Positions 1-11,405 of a stretch of DNA of 64,000 nt are shown piece after piece. The position numbers and the translations under genes are program-made. Numbering within the stretch: the first letter of the stretch is position 1; each line of letters starts with the position of its first letter. The notes below the pieces were generated by a model that was not told the DNA's origin, did not search any database, and saw only the letters and a program-made list of their open reading frames with translations. Source of the stretch: Tethya wilhelma (Eukaryota > Porifera > Demospongiae > Tethyida > Tethyidae); assembly GCA_964030475.1 (NCBI GenBank), contig CAXIPT010000003.1:6206511-6270510 (forward strand). The letters run 5' to 3'.

Positions 1-564
1 GCTTGCATTGCCAAGGCTTATCATAAAGGCAGTCAACATTAGAGCCTGTCCCAGTTTACCTCATCTCTTGTGAGGGGAAATCCTTGAAGGACCCATCCCT
101 GGAAAGAGTGAGTGAGCCAATGAGAGGATAGTATTAAAATGCAGCTGATATTATTCAAGCAGAGTAGATATGTTCATGGCACCAATATTGTAAAAGGGGA
201 GAACAAGGGCCTAGCCAAGCTTGTGTCTTGATATGGCTTATTGGGTAGCTGGTGCTTGAAAATTGTGTAGGTATAGGTACATGTATCTGTAATAATTATC
301 ATGTGATGATCTCTGCTTCTCTGTCTATAACCCCTTATTCCCATGTTACTCTATTCTTGAATGAAAGTCTCTGTCAGGTTTCTGCTCCATTGTGGTGAGC
401 AGGTGCTAGCTAGTTGTTTCACCAGTGTGCTATGTTGGCATTGTGTGTCCAGTCATGAAAGTGCTTTGCCATATTCCTTGGGTTTACATTGAGCCTGTCT
501 CAGTTTACCTAATCTCTTGTGAGGGGAAATCCTTGAAGGACTTATCCCTGGAGTGTGTGAGTGA
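1..564. repeat. Dispersed low-copy repeat, no gene seen
   Basis: No supported coding exon is visible. The block 41-110 (starting around gagcctgtcccagtttacc) recurs at 491-560, 5938-6010 and 11070-11150, always followed by a purine-rich gtgagtgag tract. These are diverged copies of one duplicated segment that elsewhere carries TRAF fragments. Short open frames here do not resemble any family and are not shared between copies. Confidence 0.6.
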
Positions 565-721
565 TAGCCTGTTCCCAGTAGTACTACTACTGGGAACGAG
601 TAATAATACTTAATAAGTAACGAGTTAGGAACGAGTAATAATACTTCTACTGGTACCAGGCTCTCTCCTTCCTTATTTTCGAAGAAAATATTCGCGAAGG
701 AGGAGCCTGGGAACGAGGCTA
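565..721. mobile_element. MITE, TAGCCTCGTTCCCAGGC family, 9-bp target duplication
   Basis: The left end tagcctgttcccag and the right end ctgggaacgaggcta form an inverted pair. A perfect 9-bp direct repeat tgtgagtga flanks them at 556-564 and 722-730. The interior is a short palindromic region with no coding capacity. The same termini recur at 14275-14361, 24760-24862 and 38426-39136, each with a 9-bp flank duplication, so the ends are well defined. A 9-bp duplication fits Mutator-like or Merlin-like transposition; which enzyme moved it is not known. Confidence 0.85.
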
Positions 722-1936
722 TGTGAGTGATACAATAGCATATAAGTGCAGCTGTCATTATCCAAGCAGAGTAGAATTTGATATGTTCATGGTACCAATA
801 TAGCACAGTTTTATGACAACTCCTCTATGTAGTGCCTGTTGTTGTTACATAGCACAGGTCCAAAGAACCCATGATAGTCATGCTCAAATATCAAGCACAC
901 GTGACACTTTTGTACATTATGTATAAATTATGTCTTCTTGTCATCATTGAGTGAAATGGTGGATCGAGGATCATAGCTTCACTTCATAGTTGAGGTGATA
1001 ATTATATACCATTATTTTAGTTTTCTAAGCACTATTGCTGAATGCCTTCCTGTACATGTACGTGTATAATCAATGTAGTACATGTATAGTGTACTTCCCA
1101 TTGTGTTTTGTGGCACCCATTGGTGTGTGCTTACTTTTGCAGGTATAAACTTGCCTGTGATTTTAATTTTATGTGGACCCTTCAATGTATAGTGTCTTAG
1201 GATCAGATAATATGGGATAGTGGAAGTATCTCTAGTAACAGGTGTTGCCATGCAGTAATTAATGGTAAACTGACTCCTATGTCTCCCAGTACTCTTACTG
1301 GAAGAAGATAACTACCTTATGCTGACATTAGTGGATACAAATTAGCTGCTTTAGAGGCTGACTCATCTCTTATCCTCTGCCTGAAGCTGATCATGACTCT
1401 ACCCATTTCCCTTTTAGGTTCCTTGTAACCTGACACCATGTGTGATGGTAGCTGGATACTTGTAACTAGTAAGCTTCTACAATGTCAGGCTTGTTGGTCT
1501 GTCAATCTACACCACTTAATGGTTGTGCCTTGTGTGAGTGTTTGTAAAAGGTCTAATGGCTGCATGACATTGTAATATAGAATGAAAACATTTTTTACTA
1601 AAAAGAAGTTGTTTTGAAAGTTGAGCCTTTGTGGGATGGTTGTGGTGTCCCTCATCACCCACTCATTGTAGTATTGGGAGTGCAGCTGCTGAGTCCATCC
1701 AGTGGGTGTAGAAACACTGCTAGGCCTAATGGTATAGACTATGGAATACAGTAGAGCCAGTTTATGTTATCATAATCTGCATTAGCACAATTTGAAGATG
1801 TGCGTATGTATTCTGTAGTAATTTTGATAAAACTCTAAACCATAACTGGTGCCCATGCACCATATGTAGCTATGGTCGCAGCCGCAAGTACAGAGCATAT
1901 GGGAGTCGCCGCCCCTTGATCATGAAATGACTCTCA
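722..1936. repeat. Copy of the duplicated repeat block, no confident gene
   Basis: This stretch is collinear with 6060-7075, for example the 1080-1240 block against 6270-6420 and the 1620-1860 block against 6750-7050. A subblock (catgatttt..tgtggaggcttcaatgtatag type) also recurs at 11460-11510 and 12800-12850. The frames are not conserved between copies, so I call no gene. The segment at 1872-1928 also matches 43950-44010 in inverted orientation over about 50 bp. Confidence 0.55.
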
Positions 1937-1944
1937 CTCAAGAA

Positions 1945-2347
1945 TAGGCCTTGGCAAATTATTCCCGGAATAATTTGAGAATAATAGGTACACATTGATT
2001 CTGTGAGAATAATAGGCCGTATTTTGGGAATAATAGGTAAATTTTCAGTGTTGTTGTGAAACATACATTACTTAAATGCCAAAAAAGCTTAGTTACTGGG
2101 TGCTTTTAAGGTTAAAATTAGCCTAATTACTATGATTGCTAATCTTGCTTAGAGAACCAAAATAGTACACTAAGGGCTTTAAATGTCGTTAAAATTGATA
2201 TTTGATGATTTTTCGTACTAATATTATGTTTGTATCTGATAATAATACAAGAATAATAGGCTGAATGAAAAGAATAATGGGCTCAAACTTTGGGAATAAA
2301 AGAATAGAATAATGGGTAAACTTTTGAGAATAGTTTGCCAAGACCTA
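1945..2347. mobile_element. hAT-type MITE with 8-bp target duplication
   Basis: The termini are taggccttggcaaa (left) and tttgccaagaccta (right), an inverted repeat with one mismatch. They are bounded by a perfect 8-bp direct repeat ctcaagaa at 1937-1944 and 2348-2355. An 8-bp duplication is the hAT signature. The interior contains repeated 'gaataatagg' motifs and no transposase. It abuts the first recognisable exon of the USP gene, and an in-frame ATG at 2312 lies inside it. Confidence 0.85.
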
Positions 2348-2355
2348 CTCAAGAA

Positions 2356-4249
2356 GAGACCCACAGTTACTACAGAGAGCTTTCCAGAGGTTGCTACACA
2401 AGGGTTACCTCTAAGAAAGCCAGGAGAAGTGTACAACGGTAACATATTGTATCCATCTGGAATTACTAATCCAGCCAACAATTGCTATGGGAACAGTATC
2501 CTTCAATGCATTTTCAATCACCCTTCTTTTGTCCTTAAGGAAATCTTCTTCCAGCATGACGCATCAAAGTGTACTATATGCAGTACAGGTCACTAGCTGT
2601 AATAATTATTACGCGTAACTTAACCTGAGTCCTATTTTATGCCACTAGGTTCAATATGCAGCATGTCTGGAGTGAAAACCATGTGGGAGAAGTATTCATA
2701 CACTCCAAATGCAACGAAAACCATTTCACCACTACCACTGAAATCATGTCTGAATGGTAAAACCACTAGCTAGTCTGTATAGAAGCATAAAGGTATGTCA
2801 TAATCATGGTTGTCTGACTTCTTCATAGATATTTCACAATATCTCAAATGGGAAGAGGAAAGTGATGCTCATGAATTCTACTTGTGTTTGCTTGAAAGTT
2901 TGGCTGAAAAAATGGACAGCAGGTGTACACTCTTTGTGTCTGTTGAAGAGAATTCATCATATTGATTCTTGACTTCATTACGTGTTCACTATAACCCCGT
3001 TTACACACGCCAATCCGGATTAAATCAAACTGGTTAGAATCCGGATTGGGAGCGTTTACACCTATTAGTACAATCCAGCTGTCATGAACTACAGTGTAAA
3101 CGCAAACCTAGCTTGAAACCGGATCAATGATGTAACCAGCTGTGCATTAATTAGAATGAAAATCTAAGCGAGTGGAATATTCTTTCTTTGGAAGCTCAAC
3201 ATGCAGAGGTAAGAGTCTACACAGGTCTATTTTGTGCAAAAGTAACTTTCCTGTTTTTCCCAAGTGTTTCTTGTGACAGAAATCCATCATTTTTCTTTGT
3301 ACGTTGATATTCTTGATAGCAGGCTATATTCTGGTAAAAAAAATATAGCGCTAGGGTTTAAACACGATTCTACAACTCACAGCTAACTAACTAGCATTAT
3401 TTTACTAGCTAAGTATGACTAGCTAGCCGTAATCCACTTCCAATCCAGTTTGGACTGTTTACACGTGAACCAGTTTGGCTCCAATCCGGATTCAATCCGG
3501 CTTCAATCCACGTACCGGATGTGGATTGGATCATGGATCAAGTGGCTTCAATCTGGATCCAAGCCACTTGTGCGCGTTTACACGTAATACCAAGCCGGCT
3601 TTGATCCGGATTGAAGCTGGCTTGAGCGCTGCGTGTAAACGGGGTTTATGATTCCAGGGAACAGCAGGCATTTGAGAAAAACCTGTATATGGACACAATG
3701 AGCACAGGTTAATAGTAAATTACAAAAGTCAATTCAGTGATACAATACACTTTACACAGTCACACGCAGTGAGTGTGGTTGCACAAGCTCACGGATGAAG
3801 CTACAAACTCCTTGTGTTCAACTTTACCCAGAGGTAAATATAATTAGTACTATCGACTGTTCCATATACAATCGAACAATCATGTATGTGTATAATTATG
3901 ATTATACACAGGTTAATGAGACAATCTATGTGGCAGATCTTATTGCTAGGCACTTTGATGGTGAAGAAGTAATAGCAGACTGTATTGAGTATGTATTTCT
4001 CATACATGCACTTATGAAACCACACACTAGACCATACATGTCTTTTTATTAGGTGTGGAAAGGCTGTAATTAAACAAAATGAATTTCACCTTCTGGGACA
4101 ACCAAATTTTCTATGCTTCCATATATCAACACAGTAAGCATTGTGACTAAAAGTTTTGAATATATGCAAGCATTAATAGTACAGTCAGTACATGTATACT
4201 AAACAATGTTATCTTATACAGGAGTACTTCTACCAAAGTACAGGTTCAG
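2356..4249 (+). CDS. USP-type (peptidase C19) deubiquitinase, partial multi-exon gene
   Basis: This is a probable ubiquitin-specific protease, a thiol peptidase that removes ubiquitin from proteins. I infer exons about 2356-2588, 2649-2756, 2829-2922, 3658-3707, 3760-3833, 3912-3988, 4053-4133 and 4222-4249, all with GT-AG borders and compatible phase. The Cys box reads GITNPANNCYGNSILQ, with C as the catalytic thiol. ESDAHEFYLCLLE matches the family QQDAHEF motif. A Zn-ribbon-like region follows, with SECGC and DCIECGKAVIK, then LLGQPNFLCFHIST matching the family LPxVLxxxLxRF strand. The first zinc Cys (VTCxEC in relatives) is Arg here (VTRSEC). The C-terminal His box and the 5' exon are not found, so the gene may be truncated or longer than seen. 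The hAT MITE sits directly upstream and another MITE fills intron 3. The exon at 4222-4249 is tentative. Confidence 0.8.
2994..3646. mobile_element. Palindromic MITE in USP intron 3
   Basis: Left end accccgtttacacacgcc and right end gcgtgtaaacggggtt are inverted. The motif gtttacac/gtgtaaac recurs inside near 3050, 3095, 3450 and 3575, together with many aatccgg/ccggatt words, so the element folds on itself repeatedly. TA dinucleotides flank both ends (2992-2993, 3647-3648), consistent with a TA target duplication but too short to be decisive. It accounts for most of the 735-bp intron, whereas the other introns of this gene are about 50-90 bp. Confidence 0.75.
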
Positions 4250-5937
4250 GTACACATTAATTTTGTTGCTGTAAACAGACACATTATGGCATGTATTAAA
4301 TGTATGCAGCAATCAACTCTAAGAGTGCCAAGGGTAAACAGGGTAAAAAAAAAGAAAAAAAGTACATGCATAGATACCTGATCATTCAAGCCAAGAGCTC
4401 TGTGTCCATGCACAACCAATTGACTGTTTTCGGGGAATACACTTGGAAAAGGACAGAAGTCCCATGAGCTTGAGAATGATTCAGGTCTCTGGTGATAAAA
4501 GATAAAAAACATATAAAAATTCTTCTACAATAAAAAACACATGCAAAAATTAATGAAACACCAGAGGTTTATATACAAATGTTTCTACAGGGATGATAGG
4601 AAACTAAACACTACCTTCAGTTCTTCGGAGCAAAGTGATTCAGAAGTAGTAAGTACTTCAACTTATTCAGTACTGTATTTATGGGGGAAATTTACAATGC
4701 AATATATTACTGTTGCAACTGTGCAAACACAAAATCATGGCTGCATGCAAGCAACTGAATCACATCTAACAGAACTTACATGGACAATTTTTAAGTTAAA
4801 CACTCTAAGCTTATCAGAAAGGATATAGACTTGTCACTTATTTTTTCTTTGCAACTTGCAACTCTGTTAGAATACTGAACTTACAAACTATTAAATATGC
4901 TCGCAGTTGTTGATCTAATTATAGCATCAACAACAGTAACATCGATTGAATTTGGAACCATAAAATGATGTGAATTTGATGGAACCCATGCACCAGGAAA
5001 TCATATGTAGGTGTGGCTAAATCTTTTCTTACCGGCATGACCGTAGCGTTGACAGAGTTTTTAATCTGACATCACGTCTGATACTAAGCTGACGGTGCTC
5101 ACAAACTCCATTCAGGAATTAACTCAGCCGGCCGACAAAAGTTCCAAACGTGTAGTAGCACAATACACAAAATTCCAGAGTCATGTGGTTGATCACGTGC
5201 ACCTCCATTGGCTGTTGACTCGCGATCCCGACCCCTGAGGATACTCTCTGCTGCTCTCTAGCTCTCTTCATGAATTTTCAGTTTTGGACCCTATGAAAAT
5301 TTGTATATCCTATCAGAAAATAATTGTATTATTGGTACTAAGATATAAGCACCATGATAAGATTGGGGTGGGGGTTGAGGTTGATCTACATTAGTATTCA
5401 GTATGTGATCACCATAAATCATTGTGCTGTGTTTATATAGGTTCATGTGGTTTGTTGAGTGTGGACTGTTTGGTGTTGTGTTATTATATGACGATTGAAG
5501 ACATACAGTAATGTGAGTTGAAACCACATACACCATGTGCATAATTTTGTGTTAGTCCACGAGTCAATGGCCCACAGCTTCCATTTTCAATTGTGCGTTC
5601 TCTTATTCCCTTCTAAGCTTGTTTGCTTATCCATCTAGTTTCAGCTCCGTTCATTCACTGGTAGAATTGTTGTATTTTAACAGCCCACATGTTCTTAAGA
5701 GCAGGCACCATTGAGCTAGGTTTTATAACTTACAGGCATTGAAATCTGTGTCTTCATTACAGCATGGCCTAGTTACTGCGTCACGTTCACTAACTAGTAA
5801 CAGTTCCTCTAGTTTTAAGGTGGTATGTAAGTAGTTGATGATGGGGATGACCTTTGTACTTAGTCAAGAACAAGTGTTTATACTCCTGCAGACTTGATTG
5901 CCTGTCCATTATTCACTCCATACGTAAACAACTTAAA
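4250..5937. other. No confident gene; possible 3' USP exon material
   Basis: Two plus-strand stretches, 4400-4491 and 4593-4647, have AG before and GT after them and short open frames, but neither matches the USP His box (GHY) in any frame and phases do not join cleanly to the upstream exons. The remainder is AT-rich, with a poly-A run near 4346-4361 and no repeat with recognisable ends. Confidence 0.4.
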
Positions 5938-7143
5938 ACTGTCTCAGTTTACCTGATCTCTTGTGAGGGGAAATCTTTGAAGGACTCATCCCTGGAGTGA
6001 GTGAGGGATCGAGGGAGTGAGAATGAGTGAGCCAGTGAGAGGAGAGTCGATATGCCAACATCAAACAGTTTTATGAATTCCTCTCTGTAGTGTGTAGGTA
6101 GTCATGCTCAAAAATCAAGCACACACTGAGACGCTTTTGTATTAGTTATGTCTTATTATCATCACTGAGCTAAATAGCAAGGGATCATAAATACCATAAC
6201 TACCATTTTCTCAACACTTGCATGGACTATTGATGAATATGCTCAATACCTTCCTGTATGTAGTGTAGTACATGTACAGTGTAAATCCCATTGTGTTTGT
6301 GCCACCCATTGGTGTGTACCTACTTGTGCAGGTATGAACTTGCCCATGATTTTAAGTGGAGGCTTCAATGTATAGTGTCTTAGTATGGGATAGTGGAAGT
6401 GTCTGTAACAGGTGTTACCATGTTGTAATTAATGGTAAACTGACTCCTATATCTCCCAGTACTCTTGCAGGAAGAAGATAACTACCTTGTGCTGACATTA
6501 GTGGATGCAAATTAGCTGCTTTAGAGGCTGACTCATCTCTTATCCTCTGCCTGAAGCTGATCATGACTCTACCCATTTCCCTTTTAGGTTCCTTGTAACT
6601 TGACACCATCTTCTACAATGTCAGGCTTGTTTTGGCTGTCAATCTACACCACTTAGTGATTGTGCCTTGTGTGAGTGTTTGTAAGAGGTCTAATGGCTGA
6701 CATTGTAATAATATTATAGAAGAAAGCATTTTTTACTCAAAAGAAGTTGTTTTGAAAGTTGAGCCCCTGTGGGATGGTTGTGGTGTCCCTCATCACCCAC
6801 TCATTTGTAGTATTGGGAGTGCAGCTGCTGAGTCCATCCAGTGGGTGTAGAAACACTGGGGTTGATTGCTAGGCCTAATGGTATAGACTATGGAATACAG
6901 TAGAGCCAGTTTATGTTATAGGTTATCATAATCTGCATCAGCACAATCTGAAGATGTGTGTATAGCTATACCATTGTACTGCATGTATTCTGTAGTAGTC
7001 TCAGTAATTTTGATAAAACTCTAAACCATAACTGGTGCCCATGCACCATATGTAGCTACTTGTGTAGCTGGCCATGTGGGTGATGACATCATTCAAGAAT
7101 AATTGTTTGGGTTTGGCCTACGGTCCTCATGAGCTCCTGGTTT

Positions 7144-7144
<1 letters not shown>

Positions 7145-7186
<42 letters not shown>
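7145..7186. repeat. (GT)n microsatellite
   Basis: About 20 uninterrupted GT dinucleotides. Similar GT/AC tracts recur near 9293, 10590, 15471, 15806, 25758, 29746, 48734, 50759 and 61023. Confidence 0.95.
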
Positions 7187-7187
<1 letters not shown>

Positions 7188-7262
7188 TCTTAGGTCATAG
7201 TATTATTATTGTGTTTGAGTATTCATTAGAGGACAATTATGTCACTGTTGAAATGCACATGT

Positions 7263-7263
7263 C

Positions 7264-7307
<44 letters not shown>

Positions 7308-7308
7308 A
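7263..7308. repeat. (CAA)n trinucleotide repeat
   Basis: About 15 CAA units; this produces a spurious poly-Thr reading frame and is absent from the homologous block at 1-1900. Confidence 0.95.
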
Positions 7309-8578
7309 TTCTGCATCAGTAGCTATTTTACCTCATTTTTGATTAGTCTAGATAAAGGTCAAGTGCATCCAACATCCTGTCTTTTACTTCAAGTTGTTAA
7401 AGCATACAGGTCAAAGAGTGTCCAACCTCCTCTAGGGGGTAGTGGGAGTGGTACTGTGTTAAACAGGGGGGTGAAACAGTTCGTCCTTAAAATTGCTTTT
7501 AAGCAATGCATGCTAATATTTTATATCCCATTCCATTGTACTCCCTAGATTACCTGACTGGGGCATGACAAGGAAGGTCAGAGGTGATATCAAAAATTGA
7601 ATTTTCAATGGAATCACCTGATTCTTTCTCAATGCAATTGTGTGTATCTGGTAAACATATACATCATTGAAAGAGTATGGATGTGAGTATGCTTCTGTGT
7701 GGGAAGAAATGTGCACTAAATCCTTCCTCTGTGAACAGCATGCCCAAATAAAATGCAAGATGACTTGTCTGTCATGAAACACCCTGCCATTGCTCATCAC
7801 TCCAGTGTTTGTCTGTGCCCTGTACATGCCAGAGGCAAGTGTCTTAGATATTCTCTTGGGTCTTCATACTTTAGCATGGCTTTGCTACTTTTGTTTGTAT
7901 TCTCAGGTTGTCTTGTTTGTTTTTTGGTGTTGTGTTTATCATTGGATGTGCAGGTAAAGTTTGTCTTTCTCCTCTTGTATCAATTCCCTGCTGAGCAGAA
8001 GCTGGTATAAAGCAATGTCTGCAAGTCAACTGTTGATTTTGGGGAAGTTTATCCTCTTTGCTCTTCTCTCTAACATCCACACTGGATTGCTGTCACAGCT
8101 GGTCATTAATTTGTTGATTCAAGCCTCTCAGCAATAATTATCACAATTGAACGTAGTGAACAGCAGGATGAATGCTTCTATGTACAGTAGTATGTAGGCT
8201 TCTCTTGTCCCTCATTGTTTGTACTTAATTTACTGCACCGTTAGCGAGTGTAATGTACCCTGTTATTAAATGTTTCACTTCAAGATCCCATCACATTGGG
8301 TCACTGTGTACGTAATAAATATGTTTCATGCCCTGACCATGTTTGGGCATTGTGTTTCAAGAGTGAAAAGTCCGAACTCTTATTAGCTAGTACTGTAACT
8401 ATGCTGTATAAAGCAAAATGTGTTTTAACTTTAATTTACACTGGGGTTTCACTTTCATTGTCCATCACTGCTCCTCATATCTTGTTGTAATTTGAATCCT
8501 GCCTTCCTTTCCACTTGGCTCTGATTGACTTGATATTTGATTTGATCGGATCCTGATATGGATTTGATAGGTCTACTT

Positions 8579-8752
8579 TAATTTTGATGAATCTACAAAT
8601 CATCTTGATGTGGAGACAGAGAGTTTGATGCACTCCTGAAGTGGCCCTTTGAACATAAAGTCTCACTCATTCTAGTTGATCAGAACCACAAGAAGCACAT
8701 AGTACAAGCATTCAAGCCAACAGCAGATAGTAGCTCTTTCAGACGATCAGTG
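8579..8752 (+). pseudogene. ABC-F/TRAF-MATH chimeric fragment, internally deleted copy
   Basis: About 40 bp encode NFDESTNHLDVET, an ABC-F Walker B-like segment with P changed to S. This runs straight into TRAF MATH sequence (EFDALLKWPFEHKVSLILVDQ, then KHIVQAFKPTADSSSFRRSVS). Compared with the copies at 12216 and 13613, the part between GAGACAG and AGAGTTTGATGC is missing, and the two sides share short AGAG homology, as expected for a deletion between microhomologies. The deletion puts the TRAF part out of frame. No promoter or flanking exons are apparent; this is a dead fragment. Confidence 0.75.
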
Positions 8753-9015
8753 AGCGTGGAAGATCAATCACATGACTCTGGAATTTTGTACTCTGTATAC
8801 GTACACACATGTTAAATTTATTTGTTGGCACCATGGCCACACGTACACCTATGACATGAGCTCTTGCAATTGAAGTCATCAAAACTGGAAGATTTTTGAA
8901 GTGATACTAGCATGACAATAATGACAATAGTCGGTACATGTCACACATGTCGGTATACACAAACACGGTTCCAAATGTTATTTTGTTATGAATAATGTAT
9001 TACTCTAATGCATTA

Positions 9016-9248
9016 CCGAATAGCCGGAAAATTTGGCGGGGAATTAAATTTGGTGAATTGGCGGATGAGCATTAGTACCGCCAAATTAAAATCTGCCAAT
9101 ATTTAGTATGCACGTGTATACGTATATACGTACATATGTATGCATATCGTGCACGTGATCACCGTAGCTGGCTCGCTCTGGCTTTGCCAAATTCAAAGTT
9201 TGCTCAATCCGCCAAATTTAATTCTCGCCAAATTTTTTGGCTATATGG
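9016..9248. mobile_element. Mariner-like MITE with TA duplication and a preserved empty site
   Basis: Termini ccgaatagcc and ggctatatgg are inverted, flanked by TA at 9014-9015 and 9249-9250. The flanking sequence exists without the insert, inverted, at about 15500-15600, where a single TA sits at the matching point. That is direct evidence for insertion with TA duplication. Related elements with termini of the form ccgtatag lie at 22970, 29321 and 41745. There is no coding content. Confidence 0.9.
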
Positions 9249-9291
9249 TACTGCATATTTATAAATCTAATTATGGATTACCATGGCACTG

Positions 9292-9292
<1 letters not shown>

Positions 9293-9334
<42 letters not shown>
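9293..9334. repeat. (GT)n microsatellite
   Basis: About 20 GT units. The inverted homologous locus has the matching (AC)n tract at 15471-15499, so the tract predates that duplication. Confidence 0.95.
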
Positions 9335-9335
<1 letters not shown>

Positions 9336-9365
9336 TAAACTATGGACACTTATCCACAAGTGGCT

Positions 9366-9500
9366 TAAGTAGCAAACTGTGGACACCCAGATGCAGCATT
9401 CATGTCGCTCACCGGTCGTCTGAAAGAGTTACAGTATCTGTTGTTGGCTTGAATGTTTGTACTATGTGATTCCTGTGGTTCTGATCAACTAGAATGCAAT
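9366..9500 (-). pseudogene. TRAF MATH-domain fragment, inverted
   Basis: Read on the minus strand it contains ILVDQNHRNHIVQTFKPT, and then in a shifted frame FRRPVSDMNAASGCPQFAT. Both match the central to C-terminal part of the TRAF MATH domain. A small indel separates the two frames, and no neighbouring exon supplies the rest. It is the only one of these fragments that lies on the minus strand. Confidence 0.75.
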
Positions 9501-9971
9501 TTCAACAGCCTCAAGGTGGTATGCAACTAGATGATGATGGGGATGACCTTTGTACTTAGTCAAGAACAAGTGTTCCAAGTTGTGTAAAGTTTAGTCCATG
9601 TTTTGTGTGTGTACACTGTAGCTGTATAGTGGGAGTCATGTGAGCTCTGTTTTGGCTTCATGTCTTATGCCCATATAAATCTTGTATGAATACCTTTGTG
9701 TCGACGTCACAGCTTCATACAAACTTGTTGAAAAAGACACCACTAATAATTAGGAATTGTATATGTCATGGATATTCCATTGTGGGGAATAGCTAACAGA
9801 CATCTGTGTAAGAATGTAATGGTGATTGTAAAAGTCCACATTGGTGTTCTTGCTAAAAGAGTTCACTTGGATGTAGAAAGATTCTGCTGTGTGTTCATGA
9901 TCATATCAAGTCTATTGTCATACTATGTTAGACCACCATCACAATGAAAGGCACCATATGCATGGTGCACA

Positions 9972-10588
9972 ACCCTCGGCGTATAGACACTGTGATACAC
10001 ACCGTCTATGCAATACAATATTTATTGCATAATGAGGCAATGAGGAAGGATATCAAGGCATGATTGTACGTATACTGTCAGCATTGCAATCTCATGTAAA
10101 ACACACTTTCTATACTTTACTGCAGCTGTATAACATCGAGGCTGGCAATGCATGACTGTACTGTGCATGGGCGTGGCTACTTAGGCAACGTCGCAATCAT
10201 AATATTATTACAAGCTATCTTGCTGCAGAGTTTGCAAATCACAAGCGCTTGGACTAGAAATACTCTGTTACGTCTAAGCATTTATACTAGAGTCAGTGTC
10301 GCTATCTCAGACTTCCAGTGTTCTAGCGAGGTGCAGCTAGCGCACGATCAGGCAACTCTCGTTAGCTCGTTATACATATACGTATACGTATACGTAGTGC
10401 TATAGTGGGTGGGGCCACGTAGACAAAATGGCCGCCCGAGCGATGGCTCGGACTGAAAATCCTGGCATAGCTCAAGAACTATACGCTTTTAGCTTCTGAT
10501 ACACATATTTTTTTTAGATGAACATCAGTACTCCATGCCTATGTCCTTAATTTTCAGAGTAGACTTGCTGTTCTTCAGATTAAGAGTG

Positions 10589-10625
<37 letters not shown>

Positions 10626-10677
10626 AAAACGACTACTATAACCCTTTCGGCGTGTTTTACACGCCGAGGGTTAACTA
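9972..10677. mobile_element. Candidate terminal-inverted-repeat element
   Basis: Left end aaccctcggcgt and right end acgccgagggtt are inverted. A separate short palindrome (around ccctttcggcgtg / cacgccgagggtt) occupies 10636-10677. TTAA is present at the right edge but not the left, so a piggyBac-type origin is only suggested. An (AC)n tract lies at 10590-10621. A 24-codon frame starting at ATG 10428 (MAARAMARTENPGIAQ) is visible but unsupported. Confidence 0.45.
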
Positions 10678-10679
10678 CC

Positions 10680-11405
10680 AATCTACAGGCACACAAAAGA
10701 GGGAAACAAGGGCCAAGGCAAGCTTGTGTCTTGATATGGCTTATTGGGTAGCTGGTGCTTGAAAATTGTGTAGGTATAGGTACATGTATATATCTGTAAT
10801 AATTATCATGTGATGATCTTTGCTTCTCTGTCAATAACCCCTTATTCCTATGTTACTCTACTTTTGATGAAAGTCTCTGTCAGGGTTCTGCTCCATTGAC
10901 TCAACTCTAGTGATTGTTTTCCCAGTATCATGGTGAGCAGGTGCAAGCTAGTTGTTTCATCAGTGCATGGGCTGTGTAGACATTGTGTGACTGGTCATAA
11001 TCCAAGTGTTTGGCCATAATCCCTTGTGTTTGCATTGCCAAGGCTTATCACAAAAGCAAACAGTCAACATTAGAGCCTGTCTCAGTTTACCTAATCTCTT
11101 GTGAGGGGAAATCCTTGAAGGACCCATCCCTGGAGTGAGTGAGGGAGTGAGTAAGTGAGAGGATAGTATGTGAATGCAACTTACATTATCCAAGCAGAGT
11201 AGATATGGTCATGGCACCAACATAGCACTGTTTTATGACATGTAGTGTGTAGGTCTAGTGTGTGTTGTTGTTACATAAGCACACAGGTCCAAAGAACCCA
11301 TGCTTAAAAATCAAGCACACACCAAGCACTATTGTATTAATTATGTCTTGTTATTGATGGCAAGGGATCACAATACCTTCCTGTATGTGGTGTAGTAACA
11401 TGTAC
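10680..11405. repeat. Third copy of the dispersed repeat block
   Basis: This is collinear with 195-560 and continues into the block that starts the tandem units at about 11400. I see no gene in it. Confidence 0.6.

Larger units (their letters stand above)
5938..8570. repeat. Second copy of the duplicated repeat block
   Basis: From 5938 to 7075 this is a diverged copy of 491-1860. From about 7550 to 8570 it is collinear with 11600-12210 and 12950-13600, the sequence that leads into the ABC-F/TRAF pieces. It carries (GT)n and (CAA)n tracts. No open frame is conserved across the copies, and I see no independent gene. Confidence 0.6.

Noticed and set aside
453..806. 117-codon minus-strand open frame
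   Set aside because: It runs through the palindromic MITE at 565-721 and both flanking target duplications; no motif, and the frame is not kept in paralogous blocks.
7142..7342. Open frame with poly-Cys/Val and poly-Thr
   Set aside because: Entirely the product of (GT)n and (CAA)n simple repeats.
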